Assembly (NCBI GenBank): GCA_903840265.1
Contig: CAIMFH010000140.1
Span: 1-64,000, forward strand
From: an uncultured Schlesneria sp.
GTDB lineage: Bacteria > Planctomycetota > Planctomycetia > Planctomycetales > Planctomycetaceae
Reading direction: 5' to 3'
Length of the DNA stretch: 64,000 nt
A program made the translations under genes and the position numbers. Positions 26,508 to 36,171 of this stretch are shown piece by piece (position 1 is the stretch's first letter; the number at the start of each line of letters is the position of its first letter). The notes under the pieces are model-generated. The model worked only from the letters and a program-made list of their open reading frames with translations. It made no database searches and was not told the origin of the DNA.

Positions 26508-28097
26508 TCATGCCGCCCTGCGTTCCTTGACGGTTGGGAGTGGAATGGCGATTGGTTCCATTTCAGCTTCACGAAGTCGACGAACGATTTCGGTGGTGGA
26601 GACGCCTGGTGTGATTCCCAGCGCCTTCACGCGACCGCCGTATTGGACGACGACTTCGCGACCGACGATTTCGTCGTCGCGGTAAGTGCCACCTTTGACC
26701 AGGATGTCCGGTTGCAGGGCATGCAAGACGGCGTGCGGCGTGTCTTCATCGAAGACGACGACATAGTCGACCGATTCCAGCCCGGCCAGCATTGCCGCGC
26801 GATATTCCTGGTCGAAGATCGGACGCTCGGGGGCTTTGTTCAATCGGCGAACACTGTCATCGCTGTTGATCGCCACGATCAGGCAATCCCCTTCGCGAGC
26901 TGCTTCGGCCAGATAGGAGATATGTCCGACATGCAAAAGATCGAAACAGCCGTTCGTGAGCACGACCTTCTGTCCGGCCTTATGTCGAGCGGAAACATGT
27001 CGTGTCAGTTCGTCCAGTGAACAGACTTTGCCCGCGGCTCGACGGCTGCCGTGCAACAGGTCGGTCAGAATCTCTTTGCGGCTGATGCGAACCACGCCGA
27101 CCTGTTCGACTTCTAGGCCACCCGCGACGTTCGCCAGACGACAGAGGCGACTGGGTTCGATTCCTGCCGCCATCCCCAGTCCGAACATTGCCAAGACCAT
27201 ATCGCCCGCACCGGTCACATCGTAGACCTCGCGAATGCGAGTCGGCAGATGAATCGGTTCGCCGTCTTGTCGAGCCAGCACGATGCCGTCGCGATCGAGT
27301 GTCACGAACGCCATATCGAGCCCGAACTTTTCGACCAGTAGGTTTCCGGCTTTGTAGGCCGCATCGATCGAACGGATATCGATCCCGGTTGCCTTCTGTG
27401 TTTCCGATCGATTCGGGGTCACACCAGTCGCACCGCGGTACAGGTTGTAGTCACCTCCGGCAGCGGGATCGACCACAACGGGGATCCCCGCAGCGCGAGC
27501 CGCTGCGATCAGTGGCTTGACCACTTCAGCGGTGCAGACACCTTTCGCATAGTCGGAAATTAAGACCGCTTGGAACTCATGCAGTCGCGGCAATATGGCA
27601 TTCAGCAGCTTCTGAGCGATCTCTGTTCGGATCGGATGGCGCATTTCGCGATCGACTCGCAACATCTGATGCGGATGCCGATGTTGAGCTCGACCCATGA
27701 ACCGAACTTTGCACGTCGTCGGCCGATCATCGTCGGCAACCAATGCCGAGCAGTCGACTCCAGCTCGTGCAAGTTCTTGGGCAACCAGAGGTGCGTCGGC
27801 ATCGTTCCCGACCACGCCTGCCAGTGTGACTTCGGCATCCAGCCCGCGCAGCATGTTGGCGACGTTTGCCGCGCCCCCCAGACGAGTTTCCTGGCGATCT
27901 TCGCGCAGCAGGATCACAGGAGCTTCCTGGCTGATTCGTTCGGCGTCACCCCAGACGTACCGATCGAGAATCAGATCCCCGAGCACGAGGATTCGCGGCG
28001 TCCCCAGCCGCTCCATGTCGTCAATCAGTTCGTAAGACATAGCGTTCGCCATCCCTGGCCCGCGCGGCGGTTTCGCGAGTGTTGACTCGTTGATCAT
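26508..28097 (-). CDS. hldE: Bifunctional D-glycero-beta-D-manno-heptose kinase / adenylyltransferase HldE
   Basis: A 529-residue fusion enzyme. Residues ~33-345 are a ribokinase-like heptose-7-phosphate 1-kinase (LVLGDLILDRYVWGDAERIS, RLGGAANVANMLRGL, and VYDVTGAGDMVLAMFGLGMA with the catalytic Asp). Residues ~385-520 are the nucleotidyltransferase domain (VVLTNGCFDLLHVGHISYLA with the HxGH motif, then VAINSDDSVRRLNK). It makes ADP-heptose for LPS core in the cytoplasm. It is first in an operon with the heptosyltransferase and the GT4 enzyme. In-frame ATGs at 28052 and 28040 are alternative starts; GGGGCAA before 28097 is a modest ribosome site. Confidence 0.95.
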   Translation of the reverse strand: MINESTLAKPPRGPGMANAMSYELIDDMERLGTPRILVLGDLILDRYVWGDAERISQEAPVILLREDRQETRLGGAANVANMLRGLDAEVTLAGVVGNDADAPLVAQELARAGVDCSALVADDDRPTTCKVRFMGRAQHRHPHQMLRVDREMRHPIRTEIAQKLLNAILPRLHEFQAVLISDYAKGVCTAEVVKPLIAAARAAGIPVVVDPAAGGDYNLYRGATGVTPNRSETQKATGIDIRSIDAAYKAGNLLVEKFGLDMAFVTLDRDGIVLARQDGEPIHLPTRIREVYDVTGAGDMVLAMFGLGMAAGIEPSRLCRLANVAGGLEVEQVGVVRISRKEILTDLLHGSRRAAGKVCSLDELTRHVSARHKAGQKVVLTNGCFDLLHVGHISYLAEAAREGDCLIVAINSDDSVRRLNKAPERPIFDQEYRAAMLAGLESVDYVVVFDEDTPHAVLHALQPDILVKGGTYRDDEIVGREVVVQYGGRVKALGITPGVSTTEIVRRLREAEMEPIAIPLPTVKERRAA

Positions 28098-28194
28098 TTG
28101 CCCCAGCCGAGATTCCCTCTTCGGCGGGCGGAATCATCGTCTGGGATGGAAGTTAAGTCAATGTGTGTTCTAGCGAACGGAATCAACGATGAAC

Positions 28195-30327
28195 TCACTC
28201 GGCCGATGTTTCCGCCATCGATTTCTCAAAGGCCTTTTTGTACGCGGCTTCCTCGGCTTGGGCCGCAACAAGTTGGGGCTTCAGTTTTTCCAATACATCT
28301 TCCGATGTGGCTAGTTTTTGGACGTAACGTTGGTGCAGGGCATCAGTTTCGCCAAGCGCCTTCAGGTTTTCACGGAGCCGCTGTTGATCGACTGTCGCCG
28401 CTTGGATTTCCGCCTCAATGGCGTTTCGAGCCGCGGTCAGTTCGGACAACGCTTGTCGGCGTTGAAGGAATTTTTGCAGCACTTCACGAACTTGAAGTGA
28501 GGATTTGTCAGAACGAATGTAGAAATTGGTTCTTTCGATATCGAAGTTTTGGATGATGAAACGTTCCGTCTGCTTCGTCGTCTCGACAATTTTCTCTGTC
28601 ACCGGTTTGCCAGGCTCTGCATTCACGGCAAACCGATAGAGACTACGGGTTTTCTCAGTTGGTTTGGGAACGACAATTTCCCACGGCTCGTCGATCGGCT
28701 GTTCAATTAAGATTGTTTTCGGATGTGATCCAGAGTTCTTGACCAAATAGGTCGTCTTCCGAGTCGAGAGTTTCCGCAGCACCAGATGTCCCTGAGAAAT
28801 CGTCATTCTCTCCAAGACATTTGTTTCGTCCGGCTCTTCCATGACCACTTCGGTATCCAAGTCCATCGCGTAGGTGATTAAGCGAGTTGAGCCTGGCGGA
28901 ATATCTGCAATTTGGGCGTCGCCAGCATATTCGTCTCCTTCGAAGACCGTGATCGGCCCCTGTTGAAGATGCAGATCGGTCGAGTTGATCAACTTCAAGC
29001 CCGCCAATGGGTGCTTGGTATGCACGCTATTGTTGAAGACGTAAACCTTGTCACCTTTGATTGCACTATTGACGATTGGCAGCAACGCCGATTCGTTTCG
29101 ACGTAGCGAGACCGGCGTCTTAATGACATAGCGGAACAACTCACCCAGATCGTCTGTGGTTGCCGCCGCGGCCACTCCCTGAGTCAGATCAATTGCACCT
29201 GGTGTCTTGACGGGCGATGCCGCTGCACCTGCGCCGCCGCCAAAGAATCCGCCGCCCATTCCCCCTCCCATGCCTCCGCCCATACCACCCATGCCTCCAC
29301 CCCCGGGCATTCCAGGCATGCCGGTTGGTTTCTTCCGAGAAGCATTGGCTTGGTCGTCGGCTTGTGCTCGAAACTCTTGGTCGCGCGCTGCCAGATCCTG
29401 GTTATAGACCCGTGGCTCGACGGAGGTATGCAGTTCCAGTTTCGCCACAGGTCGAGTCGTGAACAGAGGCTGATAAAGATCCATTTGAAACGAAATGGGG
29501 CGACCACTTATCAAGGTCAAATCGACTTCGTTCCAATCTTGGGCGGTCGTGTTTTCGACGATGGCCCAACCCTGCAAGAAGGGTGGCTTTTCCTCGTCGA
29601 GAACCAGCCGGTAGGTCGTCTTCCAGACGGGCGATTCCTGAACATAGCCAACACTGACTTCGCGTTGTTTCTCGCCGCGCAGATCCAGTTTGACGAGTTT
29701 CTGGTCCTGTTTTCGTGATTCGGCCAGCAGATCCAGAGCTTGCTCGAATTCGCGATTCACTTTCTCATCCAGGAACTTGGTTACTCGGATCGATTCGATC
29801 GCGACGACCCTGATTCCAGCATCGGTTCGGACCAGCACGTGCTCGGTGTCGATGGGAAGCTGATCACGGCCGAGCAATTTACGATGTTCGATGCCAATGA
29901 TCGCTCCGATGACGGGTTTGGTATCGCTGCTGACGGCGAGTTCCACCGACTGTCCCCGCATTTGCTGAAGGATCTGAGTCAGCGTCGGGCTACGAGTGAC
30001 ATCGATCGCCAAGGTCTTCAACGTCTGCGCGATGGGCTGGGGAGATCCATAATTCACCGAAGCAACTCGCCCGCCACCACGATCCTGCACGACCAGACTT
30101 TTCAAGAGATCATTGATGTCATCCGCTTTGACCGGAAACTCGACCTGACGATTGCCCTCGATCTCGCCGCGATGCTCGAAGAAGGCCACGCCCGAATTGA
30201 GCATGACGACTCTTTTCAACGGGAGTGGCGGCGGATTGTCCGCTGCTGGGCAAGCTGCCGCCGACACTAAGAACCCGCTGAAAACTAGCGTGGACAGCGA
30301 ACGAGAACGCTCAAAAATGCGATTCAT
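28195..30327 (-). CDS. Secreted DUF4139 domain protein with Gly/Met-rich insert
   Basis: A 710-residue protein with a signal peptide (LSTLVFSGFLVSAAACPAAD). The region ~200-330 and ~400-600 matches DUF4139 (VSVGYVQESPVWKTTYRLVL, then AIVENTTAQDWNEVDLTLIS, and later VKNSGSHPKTILIEQPI), the domain of MuiA-type mucoidy-inhibitor proteins. Between them, at about residues 340-370, lies a low-complexity stretch made only of G, M, P and F. The C-terminal ~100 residues form a coiled coil. It is probably an exported or envelope protein with beta-sandwich domains; its function is not established. It is divergent from the STN-domain gene, sharing a 113-base promoter region. Confidence 0.8.
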   Translation of the reverse strand: MNRIFERSRSLSTLVFSGFLVSAAACPAADNPPPLPLKRVVMLNSGVAFFEHRGEIEGNRQVEFPVKADDINDLLKSLVVQDRGGGRVASVNYGSPQPIAQTLKTLAIDVTRSPTLTQILQQMRGQSVELAVSSDTKPVIGAIIGIEHRKLLGRDQLPIDTEHVLVRTDAGIRVVAIESIRVTKFLDEKVNREFEQALDLLAESRKQDQKLVKLDLRGEKQREVSVGYVQESPVWKTTYRLVLDEEKPPFLQGWAIVENTTAQDWNEVDLTLISGRPISFQMDLYQPLFTTRPVAKLELHTSVEPRVYNQDLAARDQEFRAQADDQANASRKKPTGMPGMPGGGGMGGMGGGMGGGMGGGFFGGGAGAAASPVKTPGAIDLTQGVAAAATTDDLGELFRYVIKTPVSLRRNESALLPIVNSAIKGDKVYVFNNSVHTKHPLAGLKLINSTDLHLQQGPITVFEGDEYAGDAQIADIPPGSTRLITYAMDLDTEVVMEEPDETNVLERMTISQGHLVLRKLSTRKTTYLVKNSGSHPKTILIEQPIDEPWEIVVPKPTEKTRSLYRFAVNAEPGKPVTEKIVETTKQTERFIIQNFDIERTNFYIRSDKSSLQVREVLQKFLQRRQALSELTAARNAIEAEIQAATVDQQRLRENLKALGETDALHQRYVQKLATSEDVLEKLKPQLVAAQAEEAAYKKAFEKSMAETSAE

Positions 30328-30440
30328 GGCGAAGTCTCTCAGTAGCTGGCATTGGCGAATTGATAATTAGCGTCTTGCGATTCGGTGATCGTCCGGATTA
30401 TCTTGACTTGTCGAATCATGCTAGCGAGGAGAGACCAGCC

Positions 30441-31235
30441 ATGACCACTCGTTTCTTAATAGTTTGCTCAATTCTGCTGGCCAGCTTTGCGCTCGTCACT
30501 GCGGAAGAACCATCGACAATCGGGGTCGATACTGGCGATTCCCCGATCGTACGTGAATCGGCAAATCGAATTGAGAAGACACTCAAAGAGGCGGTGAATG
30601 TCGATTTGACTGATAGCCCCCTAGAAGAAGTCCTGGATGGTCTGGAGAAAGCTCACCGCATTTCCATCTGGCTCGACAAGCAAGCACTGCAAGACGAAGG
30701 TGTGGCCACGGATCAACAGGTAACACTTGTCAAATCGAGTATCACCTTGCAGACGGCGCTGTTACTCATCTTGGAACCGCTGGGACTGACCACGGTCAAT
30801 CAGGACGGCGTCCTAAAAGTGACGACGCAAGCCAAGGCTGACGAAAGCATGACAACTCGGATCTATCCGGTTGCGGATCTGGTCAATACACCTACCGCGG
30901 GGGAGAGTTATACGACTTTGATCGTCGTCTTCCAGCAAAACACATCCGGTAAGTGGGTGGACATCGATCAAGAAGGAGGAAGCGTCACTGCGTTTCCGAA
31001 TGCACAGGCATTGGTCGTGCGGCAGACGCAGAAGATTCATCGACAGATTGAAGGAATTCTGACCGCCTTGCGCAAGGTGAAGCGACTTCAGCACCTCTCG
31101 TCGATCCCCTCCGACATCGACGATCCCGATGCATTGAACACTATCGATCCGACTCCTCGCCATCGTCGATCAGCCCCTCGGACGCCTCGGTCTACTCAAT
31201 CCTGGCAACAGCCCAGGGTTTATGCCAACGATTGA
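30441..31235 (+). CDS. Exported STN-domain (secretin/TonB short N-terminal) protein
   Basis: Start at the ATG at 30441, with GAGGAGAG about eight bases upstream (the frame opens at 30360). A signal peptide (TTRFLIVCSILLASFALVTA) precedes ~245 residues. Residues ~45-120 resemble an STN domain: VDLTDSPLEEVLDGLEKAHR, ISIWLDKQAL, SSITLQTALLLILEPLGLTT. A second domain (TTRIYPVADLVNT ... FPNAQALVVRQTQKIHRQIE) resembles the N0/N1-like part of secretins, but no pore domain follows. It may bind a peptide or an envelope partner. The thioredoxin gene begins 22 bases after its stop, so the two are very likely co-transcribed. Confidence 0.7.
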   Translation: MTTRFLIVCSILLASFALVTAEEPSTIGVDTGDSPIVRESANRIEKTLKEAVNVDLTDSPLEEVLDGLEKAHRISIWLDKQALQDEGVATDQQVTLVKSSITLQTALLLILEPLGLTTVNQDGVLKVTTQAKADESMTTRIYPVADLVNTPTAGESYTTLIVVFQQNTSGKWVDIDQEGGSVTAFPNAQALVVRQTQKIHRQIEGILTALRKVKRLQHLSSIPSDIDDPDALNTIDPTPRHRRSAPRTPRSTQSWQQPRVYAND

Positions 31236-31257
31236 ATGCGTCACAAGGAGGTCGGCG

Positions 31258-32532
31258 ATGGAATGGAAGCTGCCGCGCCCCACATGGGCCGTACTCACCG
31301 GGGTTGTTGTCATTGCCGGTGTGTCAGTTTGTTGGTCTTCCTGGCTTTCCCAGCCGCCCGCCGAAAATGCTCCTCAGCCGGTCGTGTCCACCCGCTTGGA
31401 GACGCGTTTCCGCGACCTCATGGCATCCTACCAAGAAGACCAGCGGCGCTGGTTTCGGGATGTGAATGCAGTGAAGACGGACGCGGAGCGGGATGCGGTC
31501 GTGAAGGTTGATGAAGACGGCTGGGCGCGAAAGGCATGGGCACTGGTTCAGACATCTTCGGGCGATCCAGCCACGTTGGAAGCCTGCTGCCAGATCGCTA
31601 CCAATTTCGCCTACTCCCAAGAAGCGACGTTCGCACTCGCTCGCCTTCGTGATGCCTACTTCCGCGAGGCTCATTTGGGGGATTACTGCCCGTTGCTGGC
31701 CCTCTCACCGGCCCCGCAGGCGGAACAATTTCTCCGGGCGGCCAGGACGGAACACGCGGATACGACGACACGGGTTCGAGCGGGTCTGGCACTCGCGCAT
31801 TATCTCCGTTGGCAGGTTCTGGCCGACCATGCTCGGAAGCGCCAGGATGGGGAGAGCCTGCTGAATATCTACCTCGATCCCGACGAAGAAGCCCGCCTGG
31901 TCGAGGAAGTCGAGGAGATCTGTCAGATGGTGATGGACGGTCACGCCGAGAAACCGTGGTTGAACTACGACGACGACGCACCCGCCCCGACGACGATGGG
32001 CCAGACGGCAGCCGGCATCCTGGCCTCCATCGAGGAGATCGATGTCCGGCGTCTGGCGGTCGGTCAAGTTGCCCCTGAAGTCGCCGCGATCGACAGCGAC
32101 GGGGTGCCATTGAAATTGAGCGAATTCCGAGGGAACGTGATGCTGCTTAGCTTCAGCGGGCAACACTGCGTCCCCTGCCGCATGATGATTCCACACGAGC
32201 GAGACTTACAAGACCGCCTCAATGGACGGCCGTTTGCACTGATCGGCTTCGACCGCAGCGAGGATAAAGAGGCCGAAGACCTGAAGGTGTTTCTGGTGAG
32301 TCAGGAGATCACCTGGCGCGTCTGCCCCGGGCGATCTCAAGAGGGCCGGGACATCTTCCGGAAATGGAACGTCCACTCCATCCCGATGTTCTATCTCATC
32401 GACGACCGCGGAGTGATCCGGCAGCGATTCGATGGCTACACGGAACCGATAGCGCTGGGTGCCGCTGTCGAGTCACTGTTAAAAGAAGCCGAGGAGCGAG
32501 TCGGTTCGGCCGTGACGCCCGGAGAGCGATGA
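31258..32532 (+). CDS. Membrane-anchored TlpA-like thioredoxin
   Basis: Start at the ATG at 31258, with AAGGAGG six bases upstream. A 424-residue protein with an N-terminal membrane anchor (VLTGVVVIAGVSVCWSSWLS), a helical middle region of ~230 residues, and a C-terminal AhpC/TSA-TlpA thioredoxin fold: FRGNVMLLSFSGQHCVPCRM with CVPC at 304-307, then WNVHSIPMFYLIDDRGVIRQ containing the cis-Pro. The fold faces the periplasm and would reduce or isomerise disulfides in exported proteins. It is encoded in one unit with the STN-domain protein upstream and possibly the small membrane protein downstream. Confidence 0.85.
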   Translation: MEWKLPRPTWAVLTGVVVIAGVSVCWSSWLSQPPAENAPQPVVSTRLETRFRDLMASYQEDQRRWFRDVNAVKTDAERDAVVKVDEDGWARKAWALVQTSSGDPATLEACCQIATNFAYSQEATFALARLRDAYFREAHLGDYCPLLALSPAPQAEQFLRAARTEHADTTTRVRAGLALAHYLRWQVLADHARKRQDGESLLNIYLDPDEEARLVEEVEEICQMVMDGHAEKPWLNYDDDAPAPTTMGQTAAGILASIEEIDVRRLAVGQVAPEVAAIDSDGVPLKLSEFRGNVMLLSFSGQHCVPCRMMIPHERDLQDRLNGRPFALIGFDRSEDKEAEDLKVFLVSQEITWRVCPGRSQEGRDIFRKWNVHSIPMFYLIDDRGVIRQRFDGYTEPIALGAAVESLLKEAEERVGSAVTPGER

Positions 32533-32569
32533 ATTGCTTCCTCAGGGAGACACAAAGATATGGATAGAG

Positions 32570-32866
32570 ATGCTGACGACGAAAGGCAGACAACTTGTGA
32601 GCCTTCGCAGTTCATCAGCCGATGAGAGCTTCGGTTGCCTGTTTGGTCTACTAGGGGCTCTGATCGGACCTCTTGTTGGGCTGCACGGCTACCAGACAGG
32701 CGTCAAGCGAATCCAATCGATCGATCCTGATGTCCTCGTCTGCGGGTTTTCGGTCGTCGGCCCGATGCTCGGGGGAGTGATCATCGGCGGCGTTGCTGGG
32801 GCTATCGGCGGGGTAGTTCTGTGGCGCATGATCAGGTGGTTCTACGGAACACCGACGCAAACATAG
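32570..32866 (+). CDS. Small glycine-rich membrane protein
   Basis: From the ATG at 32570 the product is 98 residues (a TTG at 32534 would give 110). Two glycine-rich hydrophobic helices (CLFGLLGALIGPLVGLHGYQ and VVGPMLGGVIIGGVAGAIGG) flank a short polar loop. The spacing resembles glycine-zipper membrane proteins. It lies 37 bases downstream of the thioredoxin gene on the same strand. No family was recognised. The ribosome site (AGAG close to the ATG) is poor, so the start is uncertain. Confidence 0.5.
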   Translation: MLTTKGRQLVSLRSSSADESFGCLFGLLGALIGPLVGLHGYQTGVKRIQSIDPDVLVCGFSVVGPMLGGVIIGGVAGAIGGVVLWRMIRWFYGTPTQT

Positions 32867-33185
32867 GTCACGATCTGAATTCACCTTGCGGCTCGCGGGC
32901 CGTTGGCGGCAGCGCGGAAGTCGGGATGGCGCAAGGTCCAATGGCGTCAAGAATGCCGCATCGGAGCGACGGCCTTCCCACCCCGAAGTTTCCTGACAAA
33001 CTTTGCAGTCAATCTCGGTCTTCCTCCAAACGCCGGTTCGCGATTAGAATCGGCCACGCTCGGCTAGACGAGCCAACTACGCGGAATGCGTAGGGTTATG
33101 TCGAATCGCACCATCGGGACCAGTGCGAACGACACCGCAGTGAAGGGATTCCAGACACCGAAAACGGTGTGGCGGGAAGGACTGA
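32867..33185. other. Gap upstream of the RND exporter gene
   Basis: About 320 bases with no credible gene. GGGAAGGA at 33173-33180 is the ribosome site of the exporter gene. An imperfect hairpin ACACCG-AAAA-CGGTGT lies at about 33155-33170. No clear promoter was found. Confidence 0.45.
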
Positions 33186-36017
33186 ATGACTCACTTCTTT
33201 GATCGTAAAGGCCCTTGGGGCAATGGGTTGGCCGTGTGGGTGGTGATGGCGATGGTATTCGCCCTGCCGCTCGCCTGGTGGTCACTCAGCCAGACTCGTC
33301 TCGATAATGACGTCGAAAAATGGCTCCCGAGCGATGACCCGGAACTTAAGGTCCTGGAATGGGCGAATCAGCGTTTTTCGTTCGAAGAGCGCGTCTTCGT
33401 CTCGTGGGACGGCAGTTCGATCAATGATCCTCGCATTCGTAAATTTGTCGAGAAGCTGGAAGGGAAGCCGGATGCCGACGGCATTCGTCGCGGCGGCGTC
33501 CCCCATATCTCACGCGTGCTGGAACCACGCGATCTGCTGAACATCATGCAGAAGAATGGTGTTGAACCGCGTGAAGCGGTCCGTCGACTGCAAGGGGTCG
33601 TGCTCGGAGCGGGCTCCTTGAAGTTGAAGCTGACCGACTTCGGCAAGTCGGGAATGCGACAAACAAAGCAAGAATTGATCGCGGCCGCCAAGACTCGGTT
33701 CGCAGTCGATCTGAAATTCAGTGAGCCGATTCCCGATTTCTGGTCATTAGTCGCTGTCCCCCCGCCACCGCCTGAAGAAGGCGAAACGGCAGGTGATCTG
33801 GCCGCCCCGGCCGTGATGAATGCTGCCGGAAAGCTAGTCGACATTGATTCTGTCGATCACGACTTGCAGGTGACTTGGAAAGGGATTCGTCCCGCCACAG
33901 CCCAAACAGAAGAAATCGCCACCTGGTTCACTGAATTCGTCCCCCAGAAAGACCTGGGCCAGAAGCTTGTCGAACGCAGTTTCTTCGCAATCGGATCTCC
34001 CGTCACGATTGCCCTGGCCATTTCGGAAGCGGGTTTGGCCGACAAAGATGAAACGGTCTCGGTCATCCGTGAAGCAGCCGTCGCTGTCGGAATTCCGGCA
34101 GATGTGCTGCGCATGGGTGGCAGCGCCGTTTCGACAACATCGCTCAACAAAGAAGTTGCCAAGGCCTTCTGGGATCCCGCCTATCCGCTGACAGAGTTCC
34201 ATCATCGTTCGGTCGTGCTGACATCCGCACTGCTCAGTTCTTTACTGGCATTCCTGCTGCTTCGCAGCATTCGCCTGGCAACGATCGTGCTGATGGTTTC
34301 GCTGTATGCGACGTTGTTATCGGCCGCGTTGATCTCGGCCACCGGCGGTTCGATGAACATGGTCCTGGTGGTCATGCCTTCGCTACTGATGGTGCTGACG
34401 CTGTCCGGAGCGATCCACGTTGCCAATTACTGGAAGCACGCCGCTTCCAAAGATGAAGCCACCGCAGTCTCACAGACGGTGCGAACTTCCTGGATGCCCT
34501 GCTTCCTGGCGAGTCTGACCACTGCGATCGGCCTGATTTCGCTCTGCACCAGTTCGCTGATTCCTGTTCACGACTTCGGACTGTACGCCGCCGCCGGCAC
34601 AATGATATCGCTAGTGATCATCCTGTTCTGCGTGCCAGCTCTGTTGCAGATCTGGCCGGGGAAAGCTCCGGCAGAACATGAACTCGATCATCCCGGCTGG
34701 CGCCTGCTGGGACGCGGCCTAACAACTTGGCCAGTGTTGCAATCGCTGGTCTTCGTGTCGATCTGTGTCGCCTGTAGCTACGGGCTGACCCGATTCGGCG
34801 TCGAAACCAAAACAATTCGTTACTTCCCCGCGAAGGCTCGGATCGCTCAAGACTACTCGTTCATCGAAACCAATCTCGCGGGAATCATGCCCGTGGAAAC
34901 GGTCGTTCGATTCGATTTGCAAGCTCAGAAAGACATGACCTTTCTCGATCGCATGGAGATCGTGCGCGAGATCCAGGAACGTCTGCGAGCTAATCCCGAT
35001 ATCACGGGTTCACTCTCGCTGGCGGACTTCCTGCCTGTGAGTGAGATCCCCGACGAAGGTTCGGGCTTTGTGACTCGCAGCAAGTTCTTCAAGCGAGCGA
35101 CATCGATTCAGCAGAAGGTTCGCGAAGGCGAAGTTCCTGCCGCCAAGGCCTTCTACACGACAACCGAAGAAGCCCACGATCTGAAAGCCCCGGGCGATCA
35201 CCAATTGAACCAGGCTGGTGACGAACTGTGGCTGATCACGTCGCAAGTCACAATCATGGCGGACAACGATTTCGGGGCTGTCCTGGCCGACGTTCACAAG
35301 ATCGCACAAGACGTTCTGCGCATGCATCCCGGATCGGATCACACGGTTACGGGAACGATGTCATTGTTCCTGCGGACTCAGCAAGCCGTTCTGCAAAGTC
35401 TGATCAGAAGCTGCGCGGTGGCTTTCTTCCTGATCCTGGGCGTGTTTGTCTTCATGCTGCGTAACTTCGCGGCTGGCCTGGTCGCGATGATTCCCAACGT
35501 CATCCCGGTGGCTGTCGTGTTCGGGTGCATTTCCTGGATGGGTCAAAAGGTCGACATCGGCTCAATGATCACCGCTTCCATTGCCCTCGGCATCGCCGTC
35601 AATGGAACGTTGCACTATCTGACTTGGGTTCAACTGGGGATGCGCAACGGTCAGACGCGGCGGGCTTCGATCGTTTCCGCTCTGGTGAAGTGTGGTCCCG
35701 CCATGTGTCAAACCAGCCTGGCTGTGGCGTTCGGATTGCTGATGCTGGTCCCGGCCGAACTGCTGCTGATCAGTCGCTTCGGCTGGATGATGGCTGCGAT
35801 GATTGGAGTGGCCTTGCTGGGCGATATCATCCTGATGCCGCAACTGCTGGCAGGCCCGCTGGGCTACCTGTTCGAACCGAAGAAGGCCGCTGCCGCGACC
35901 AAGTCCATCGCATCGACCGCAGACGCAGTCGCAGTCGCTGCCGAAGGTGTCCCCGCACCGCACTTTGCCTCGCGAAGCTCCAAATCGGATTCGCAACATG
36001 CTTCTGAGCACAAGTAG
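33186..36017 (+). CDS. RND/MMPL superfamily exporter
   Basis: A 943-residue transporter with two similar halves. Each half has one membrane helix, a large periplasmic domain and then five to six helices. Half one: WVVMAMVFALPLAWWSLSQT, then VVLTSALLSSLLAFLLLRSI and later segments. Half two begins near residue 520 and ends with ITASIALGIAVNGTLHYL and MMAAMIGVALLGDIILMPQL. Motifs resemble the MMPL/HpnN-like RND proteins (predicted lipid or hydrophobic-compound exporters). No membrane-fusion protein or outer-membrane channel is adjacent, as is common for the HpnN/MMPL branch. Substrate unknown. The gene ends in an array of hairpins. Confidence 0.88.
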   Translation: MTHFFDRKGPWGNGLAVWVVMAMVFALPLAWWSLSQTRLDNDVEKWLPSDDPELKVLEWANQRFSFEERVFVSWDGSSINDPRIRKFVEKLEGKPDADGIRRGGVPHISRVLEPRDLLNIMQKNGVEPREAVRRLQGVVLGAGSLKLKLTDFGKSGMRQTKQELIAAAKTRFAVDLKFSEPIPDFWSLVAVPPPPPEEGETAGDLAAPAVMNAAGKLVDIDSVDHDLQVTWKGIRPATAQTEEIATWFTEFVPQKDLGQKLVERSFFAIGSPVTIALAISEAGLADKDETVSVIREAAVAVGIPADVLRMGGSAVSTTSLNKEVAKAFWDPAYPLTEFHHRSVVLTSALLSSLLAFLLLRSIRLATIVLMVSLYATLLSAALISATGGSMNMVLVVMPSLLMVLTLSGAIHVANYWKHAASKDEATAVSQTVRTSWMPCFLASLTTAIGLISLCTSSLIPVHDFGLYAAAGTMISLVIILFCVPALLQIWPGKAPAEHELDHPGWRLLGRGLTTWPVLQSLVFVSICVACSYGLTRFGVETKTIRYFPAKARIAQDYSFIETNLAGIMPVETVVRFDLQAQKDMTFLDRMEIVREIQERLRANPDITGSLSLADFLPVSEIPDEGSGFVTRSKFFKRATSIQQKVREGEVPAAKAFYTTTEEAHDLKAPGDHQLNQAGDELWLITSQVTIMADNDFGAVLADVHKIAQDVLRMHPGSDHTVTGTMSLFLRTQQAVLQSLIRSCAVAFFLILGVFVFMLRNFAAGLVAMIPNVIPVAVVFGCISWMGQKVDIGSMITASIALGIAVNGTLHYLTWVQLGMRNGQTRRASIVSALVKCGPAMCQTSLAVAFGLLMLVPAELLLISRFGWMMAAMIGVALLGDIILMPQLLAGPLGYLFEPKKAAAATKSIASTADAVAVAAEGVPAPHFASRSSKSDSQHASEHK

Positions 36018-36030
36018 TCGTTCTTGAGGC

Positions 36031-36055
36031 TTCCGTTGGGCCTGCCCCAACGGAG
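36031..36055. repeat. Hairpin, inverted partner of 36172-36194
   Basis: TTCCGTTGGGCCTGCCCCAA then CGGAG; the stem is TCCGTTGGG/CCCAACGGA. A near-identical unit in opposite orientation lies at 36172-36194, so the two flank the terminator hairpin at 36099. Confidence 0.7.
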
Positions 36056-36098
36056 CCAACAACTCACGAGCTACCAGCATGATTTCACGTAGACATTG

Positions 36099-36132
36099 CT
36101 CTCCGTCCGGTTCACCCGGACGGAGAGTTCTT
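36099..36132 (+). terminator. Terminator of the RND exporter gene
   Basis: A perfect 12-bp stem CTCTCCGTCCGG (36099-36110) / CCGGACGGAGAG (36116-36127), a 5-base loop, and then TTCTTCG. It lies 82 bases past the exporter stop codon. Confidence 0.75.
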
Positions 36133-36171
36133 CGCTCGCAGGGCCAGTTTAGTAGCTCCAACTTGCTGGTC

